Assembly: GCA_902533955.1 (NCBI GenBank)
Contig: CACANV010000036.1
Coordinates: forward strand, 1-6,758
Direction: 5' to 3'
DNA length: 6,758 nucleotides
Source of the DNA: an uncultured Pelagibacteraceae bacterium
GTDB taxonomy: Bacteria; Pseudomonadota; Alphaproteobacteria; Pelagibacterales; Pelagibacteraceae
The first letter of the stretch is position 1. Every line of letters begins with the position of its first letter. Positions 6,290-6,758 of the stretch are shown here, one piece after another. A program made the position numbers and the translations under genes. Below the pieces are notes generated by a model. That model was given only the letters and a program-made list of their open reading frames with translations. It ran no database searches and had not been told where the DNA came from.

Positions 6290-6758
6290 CAGCGCTCCTT
6301 TATCTTATTCATTACTTTTACATAAACATTTCCAAAACCAAAAATAGTTACAAAAAGAATGACAGCAAAAGCTGAACTGTAACCAGTTTTCCATTTTTCA
6401 AATGCTTCTCTTTTTAAATTAATTGAGGCGAGTTCCGTAGCTGAACCAGGACCACCAGATGTAAGTTCAACGACCATGTCAAACATTTTGAAATTCTCAA
6501 TTCCCCTAAATAGCAAAGCCAACAATAAAAATGGCAAAACAGAGGGTAGAGTAATGTATATAAATTGTTGCCATTTACTGGCTCTATCAACCTCTGCTGC
6601 TTCATATAAATAATTTGGAACAGACCTTAGACCAGCCAAGCAAATCAACATTGTAAAAGGTGTCCACATCCAAGTATCAACGATAACTATTGACCAAGGC
6701 GCAAGTACACTTGATCCAATCATATCAAAACTTCCAAAATCGTGGAAAAAATTAATCA
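6289..6758 (-). CDS. ABC importer permease, MalF-like, C-terminal part (5' truncated by window)
   Basis: The frame is open to the right edge and encodes 155 residues before a TGA at 6291-6289. The first Met, at 6723, is internal: the codons before it (INFFHDFGSFD) continue the frame, so the start lies outside the window. A CUT1 permease of this type normally has about 290-320 aa, so roughly the C-terminal half is seen. The EAA loop is present as YLYEAAEVDRASKWQQF followed by ITLP. Hydrophobic helices precede it (around APWSIVIVDTWMWTPFTML) and follow it (LPFLLLALLF and SSAFAVILFVTIFGFG). The loop FDMVVELTSGGPGSATE matches the periplasmic segment common in MalF/UgpA-like permeases. It forms the channel with the downstream MalG-like permease. 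A substrate-binding protein is expected next, beyond the edge. Confidence 0.9.
   Translation of the reverse strand, partial: INFFHDFGSFDMIGSSVLAPWSIVIVDTWMWTPFTMLICLAGLRSVPNYLYEAAEVDRASKWQQFIYITLPSVLPFLLLALLFRGIENFKMFDMVVELTSGGPGSATELASINLKREAFEKWKTGYSSAFAVILFVTIFGFGNVYVKVMNKIKER
6295..6301 (-). promoter_or_regulatory. Shine-Dalgarno of the MalG-like permease inside the upstream gene
   Basis: AAAGGAG lies 5 nt before the ATG at 6289 and is embedded in the Lys-Glu-Arg-stop codons that end the upstream permease. Together with the TGATG stop/start overlap it fixes the start of the MalG-like permease and indicates coupled translation of the two channel subunits. Confidence 0.7.

Larger units (their letters stand above)
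1440..6758 (-). other. Operon: two permeases, small membrane protein, two ATPases, dhaL, dhaK
   Basis: Seven genes run in one direction. Junctions in order are TGATG, TAATG, a 1-bp gap (TAATATG), TAATG, an 11-bp overlap and an 8-bp gap whose Shine-Dalgarno uses the previous stop codon. There is no space for an internal promoter between genes, so a single transcript starting beyond the right edge is the simplest reading. The set links uptake of a small polyol or ketose directly to its phosphorylation. The promoter, regulator and binding protein are not visible here. Confidence 0.85.

Noticed and set aside
6289..6723. Taking the Met at 6723 as the start of a 144-aa permease
   Set aside because: The frame stays open through 11 more codons to the window edge, and the protein would lack half of the normal permease. 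It is a truncation by the window, not a short gene.

Overview
This 6.76 kb window is AT-rich and tightly packed. About 98% of it is coding, neighbouring genes overlap by one to a few bases, and the only real gap is 84 bases with 5 G/C. The proteins look alphaproteobacterial in family type, and the low GC and compact layout fit a streamlined marine lineage such as SAR11/Pelagibacterales or the HIMB59/AEGEAN-169 type. That placement is inferred from style; there is no rRNA or other marker gene here.

Layout. At the left edge (bases 2-439, + strand) is the C-terminal part of a Gfo/Idh/MocA-family oxidoreductase. It converges on a minus-strand D-2-hydroxyacid dehydrogenase of the SerA-like family (432-1355). 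The two 3' ends overlap by 8 bp, and a perfect 10-bp AT-only inverted repeat lies on the junction. After the 84-bp gap, everything from 1440 to the right edge is one minus-strand gene run. In transcription order it is: a MalF-like permease (5' end off the window), a MalG-like permease, a 63-aa two-helix membrane protein, two different CUT1-type ABC ATPases, dhaL and dhaK. Junctions are stop/start overlaps (TGATG, TAATG, TAATG), a 1-bp gap, an 11-bp overlap and an 8-bp gap.

How it fits together. The permeases, small membrane protein and paired ATPases would form an importer for a small polyol or sugar. The same design of two non-identical ATPases is known from the rhizobial GlpSTPQUV glycerol importer. 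DhaL (nucleotide subunit) and DhaK (covalent substrate-binding subunit) would phosphorylate the incoming ketose, most simply dihydroxyacetone to DHAP. No DhaM phosphoryl donor, no FGGY glycerol kinase and no substrate-binding protein are visible; the last is expected just upstream, beyond the right edge. The exact substrate (dihydroxyacetone, glycerol after oxidation, or a tetrulose such as erythrulose) cannot be read from this sequence. The two flanking dehydrogenases may or may not belong to the same pathway.

I found no tRNA, rRNA, CRISPR array, insertion sequence or origin. The most notable points are the ABC importer joined to a two-subunit DHA-type kinase without DhaM, the conserved-looking small membrane protein inside the transporter, and the overlapping convergent terminus.
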